Source: Bacteroidota bacterium (GTDB lineage Bacteria; Bacteroidota; Ignavibacteria; Kapaibacteriales; Kapaibacteriaceae). Taken from it: a stretch of DNA of 8,074 nt. The notes under the pieces are model-generated. The model saw nothing but the letters and a program-made list of their open reading frames with translations. It was not told the DNA's origin and did not search any database. Both the position numbers and the translations under genes were made by a program. The stretch lies in assembly GCA_003488525.1 (NCBI GenBank), contig DNLG01000012.1, positions 1-8,074 of the forward strand. Reading direction: 5' to 3'. Positions 6,189 to 8,074 of this stretch are shown piece by piece. Each line of letters starts with the position of its first letter. Within the stretch, counting starts at the first letter, position 1.

Positions 6189-8048
6189 ATGTCATACACA
6201 CGGCACGATCAGGACGGTCGATTCCACGCGTCAACTCTGCTACGCGAAGTCCTGCGCGGAAATGAACTCGAACTCCAGGACGAAAACTGGATCGAGATCT
6301 CCCGTGCTGTCAAAGCTCGGAACCAGCAAGATCCAGTCGGGTCTGAGAACATCATTTCCTCCCTTGTCCCGAAGGATGACGTCCAGAGCTTTGCCCTCAT
6401 ATACATCCGACTTGTTGCGGCGATCGACCGAGACGATCGCATGGTTGCAAAATCGCTTGCCGACATCATGCAGCAACACCCCCTGATGGACGAGCCTTTT
6501 GCGAAAGCACTTGCTGGCTTTCGCATCGGTCAGGCCGTGAGGATGGCGTCCCGAGTAGAGCAGGCAATGGTGCTTCAAATGGATGCTGCGGCAGCATTTC
6601 GTGAGCTGGGCTGGAGCTTTGAAGAGGCATTGTGCGTGGTGGAGGTCGGTCACATCATGCGCACGCGTGGTGATGCGGCAGGTGCTCTGCGCTGTTATCT
6701 GTCGGTTCTCGATACGATCCGGAAAGATGGCGGAGAAGACCTGCATGCGCGGATGCTCGTGAATCTTGCCGGAGTGCTGTATGCCTCCGGAAACATCGAG
6801 GAAGCCGAGCGCCGATTTTCGCAGGCACTGCAGACATCGACATATACGCTCCCAGGTCCGGCAAGGGTCGACGTTCTTGTGCGGCTGGGGTTTCTGCATA
6901 AAGCTGCCGGACGGATTGACGCAGCGAAGGAGAGTTATCTCGAGGCTATGTCGATGATCGACCTTCAACAGCCATCGGTCATGGCTGCTCGCATTCGCTG
7001 CTCACTTGCTGAACTCGCAGAGATGAGTGGCGACCATGAATCAGCACTCGCACAGATTGAAGATCTTCATTCGACCCACGTCGACTTCATGCTCCTGCGT
7101 CCACAACTCCAGAGTTATGCGGTGAAGGCGAAAGCCCTCCGCATGATGGGACGTACTGCCGAGTGCGCAGATGCTCTTCGGACGGCGATGAATCTAGCGC
7201 GCGCATCAGATGAAATCGAGCTGCGGCAAATTCTGCTTGCTGACGCACTGGAGTATGTCGACGATCCGGATCTGCGGATGGAGATTCTCGAGGACTATCG
7301 CATCGTTCAGGATGAACGCATGAAGGCGACGTCGAAGAGTGCGTCTGCGATGCTGGATCTGCGGGTCTCCTTCGAGCAGGAACAGTCCCGGCGAGAGGTC
7401 AGCCGACAGAAAGAGATCGCGGCTCTCATCGTGGACACGCAAACAGCAACACTGATCGAGATCGGTCGAGAACTTCATGACTCGCTCGGGCAAGATCTCA
7501 CTGTCATGCTACGGCTGGCTGATCGCATGGCAGACAATGAACAACGCTTTCCGGAGGATCTCGTGCCCGTCGTCGCAACGTTGCGTGACGTCAGCCGGCG
7601 AGCAGCTCATGATGTCCGGCGGATCTCCCACTTGCTGGCCGATGGGGGAGTCTCAAGCCGAGGTATCGCTGATGCATTGCGTGGGATGCGCGATGAAACC
7701 GCCCAGGCCGTGCCGGAACTCGATCTGAAGGTGCTGACATTCGGTAGTCTCGAGGAAATGCCGCAGACCATCGCTCGAACATTGTACAGAGTGACACAGT
7801 CCCTCGTCCAGAACGTCGTGAAACACTCTCGGGCAACACGATGCACCGTGAACCTGGTTGTGCATCCCGACCACTATCATCTCGACATCGAGGACAACGG
7901 CATCGGCTTCGATGCATCGGAAGCGAGCAGCGGAATGGGGCTCCGGGAATCCCGTGCGCGCATTGAACTCATGGGCGGAAGCGTACGCGTTGAAAGCAGC
8001 CCCGGAAGAGGAACGTATGTGGAAGTAACGCTGCCAAGCACGACGTAG
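6189..8048 (+). CDS. Soluble TPR-containing sensor histidine kinase (NarL/HisKA_3 type)
   Basis: This 619-residue kinase should autophosphorylate on His and pass phosphate to a LuxR/NarL-family response regulator. No signal peptide or membrane segment is visible, so it should be cytoplasmic. Residues of about 80-350 are helical TPR-like repeats; the two clearest fall around 187-260 (LVNLAGVLYASGNIEEAERRF and LVRLGFLHKAAGRIDAAKESY). They probably sense through protein or peptide contacts. A Gln/Glu/Arg-rich coiled coil (about 382-425) leads into the HisKA_3 domain, where GRELHDSLGQDL carries the phosphoacceptor His at residue 430. The HATPase domain has the N-box Asn at 542 (QNVVKHSRA), DNGIGF at 569-574 and GMGLRESRARIELMGG from 582, ending normally. 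The start at ATG 6189 has a modest GAGAG 11 bases upstream; TTG at 6153 would add 12 residues and is possible. The partner regulator is not in the window and may lie downstream. The signal sensed cannot be told from sequence. Confidence 0.93.
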   Translation: MSYTRHDQDGRFHASTLLREVLRGNELELQDENWIEISRAVKARNQQDPVGSENIISSLVPKDDVQSFALIYIRLVAAIDRDDRMVAKSLADIMQQHPLMDEPFAKALAGFRIGQAVRMASRVEQAMVLQMDAAAAFRELGWSFEEALCVVEVGHIMRTRGDAAGALRCYLSVLDTIRKDGGEDLHARMLVNLAGVLYASGNIEEAERRFSQALQTSTYTLPGPARVDVLVRLGFLHKAAGRIDAAKESYLEAMSMIDLQQPSVMAARIRCSLAELAEMSGDHESALAQIEDLHSTHVDFMLLRPQLQSYAVKAKALRMMGRTAECADALRTAMNLARASDEIELRQILLADALEYVDDPDLRMEILEDYRIVQDERMKATSKSASAMLDLRVSFEQEQSRREVSRQKEIAALIVDTQTATLIEIGRELHDSLGQDLTVMLRLADRMADNEQRFPEDLVPVVATLRDVSRRAAHDVRRISHLLADGGVSSRGIADALRGMRDETAQAVPELDLKVLTFGSLEEMPQTIARTLYRVTQSLVQNVVKHSRATRCTVNLVVHPDHYHLDIEDNGIGFDASEASSGMGLRESRARIELMGGSVRVESSPGRGTYVEVTLPSTT

Positions 8049-8074
8049 GGAGCTGGGTACTGGGTACTGGGTAC
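8048..8074 (+). repeat. Heptanucleotide tandem repeat (GGGTACT), running off the edge
   Basis: Four consecutive 7-base periods start with GGG at 8048, 8055, 8062 and 8069. The first unit is a variant (GGGAGCT), the next two are exact GGGTACT, and the last is cut by the window end. The first G is the third base of the kinase stop codon TAG. The true array length is unknown. Such heptamer arrays are known in some bacteria (for example, short tandemly repeated sequences in cyanobacteria); their role is generally unclear. Confidence 0.85.

Noticed and set aside
6240..6968. Minus-strand open frame of about 240 codons inside the kinase gene
   Set aside because: It is antisense to the TPR region, which has clear protein-level repeats on the plus strand; a shadow frame.

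Overview
The window reads as part of a bacterial chromosome, most likely from the Bacteroidota/Chlorobi side of the tree (an Ignavibacteria- or Kapabacteria-like lineage would fit). This placement is an inference. It rests on a large secreted propeller protein whose C-terminus resembles a type IX secretion sorting domain, on a soluble TPR-type sensor kinase of a kind common in that group, and on moderate GC content. No rRNA, tRNA, CRISPR array, transposase or phage gene is visible. All confidently called genes lie on the plus strand.

Left part (1-3365): two exported proteins of no known specific function. The first is a 211-residue protein with 19 cysteines after its signal peptide. The second is an 853-residue protein with three canonical Asp-box motifs (beta-propeller) and a T9SS-like tail. 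Both are visibly less GC-rich than the genes to the right (roughly 50% against roughly 60% in the lines I counted by hand), so this half looks like fast-evolving or acquired accessory surface/secreted content. A GC-rich hairpin separates the two genes, and a long terminator-like hairpin follows the second.

Middle (3519-5855): a complete phosphoenolpyruvate synthase (ppsA), with every expected motif and an excellent ribosome binding site. It makes PEP from pyruvate and ATP for gluconeogenesis.

Right part (5856-8074): a roughly 330-base gap holds a plausible small minus-strand gene that converges on and overlaps the end of ppsA. Next comes a complete cytoplasmic two-component sensor kinase with TPR repeats, a coiled coil, a HisKA_3 phosphoacceptor domain and a HATPase domain (NarL/LuxR type). 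Its partner response regulator is not in the window. Immediately after the kinase stop codon, a 7-base tandem repeat with GGG in every unit begins and runs off the edge.

The genes do not form one obvious system: an accessory secreted pair, a metabolic enzyme and a regulator sit side by side, separated by hairpins or gaps. The most novel-looking items are the cysteine-rich secreted protein, the small convergent ORF and the G-rich heptamer array.
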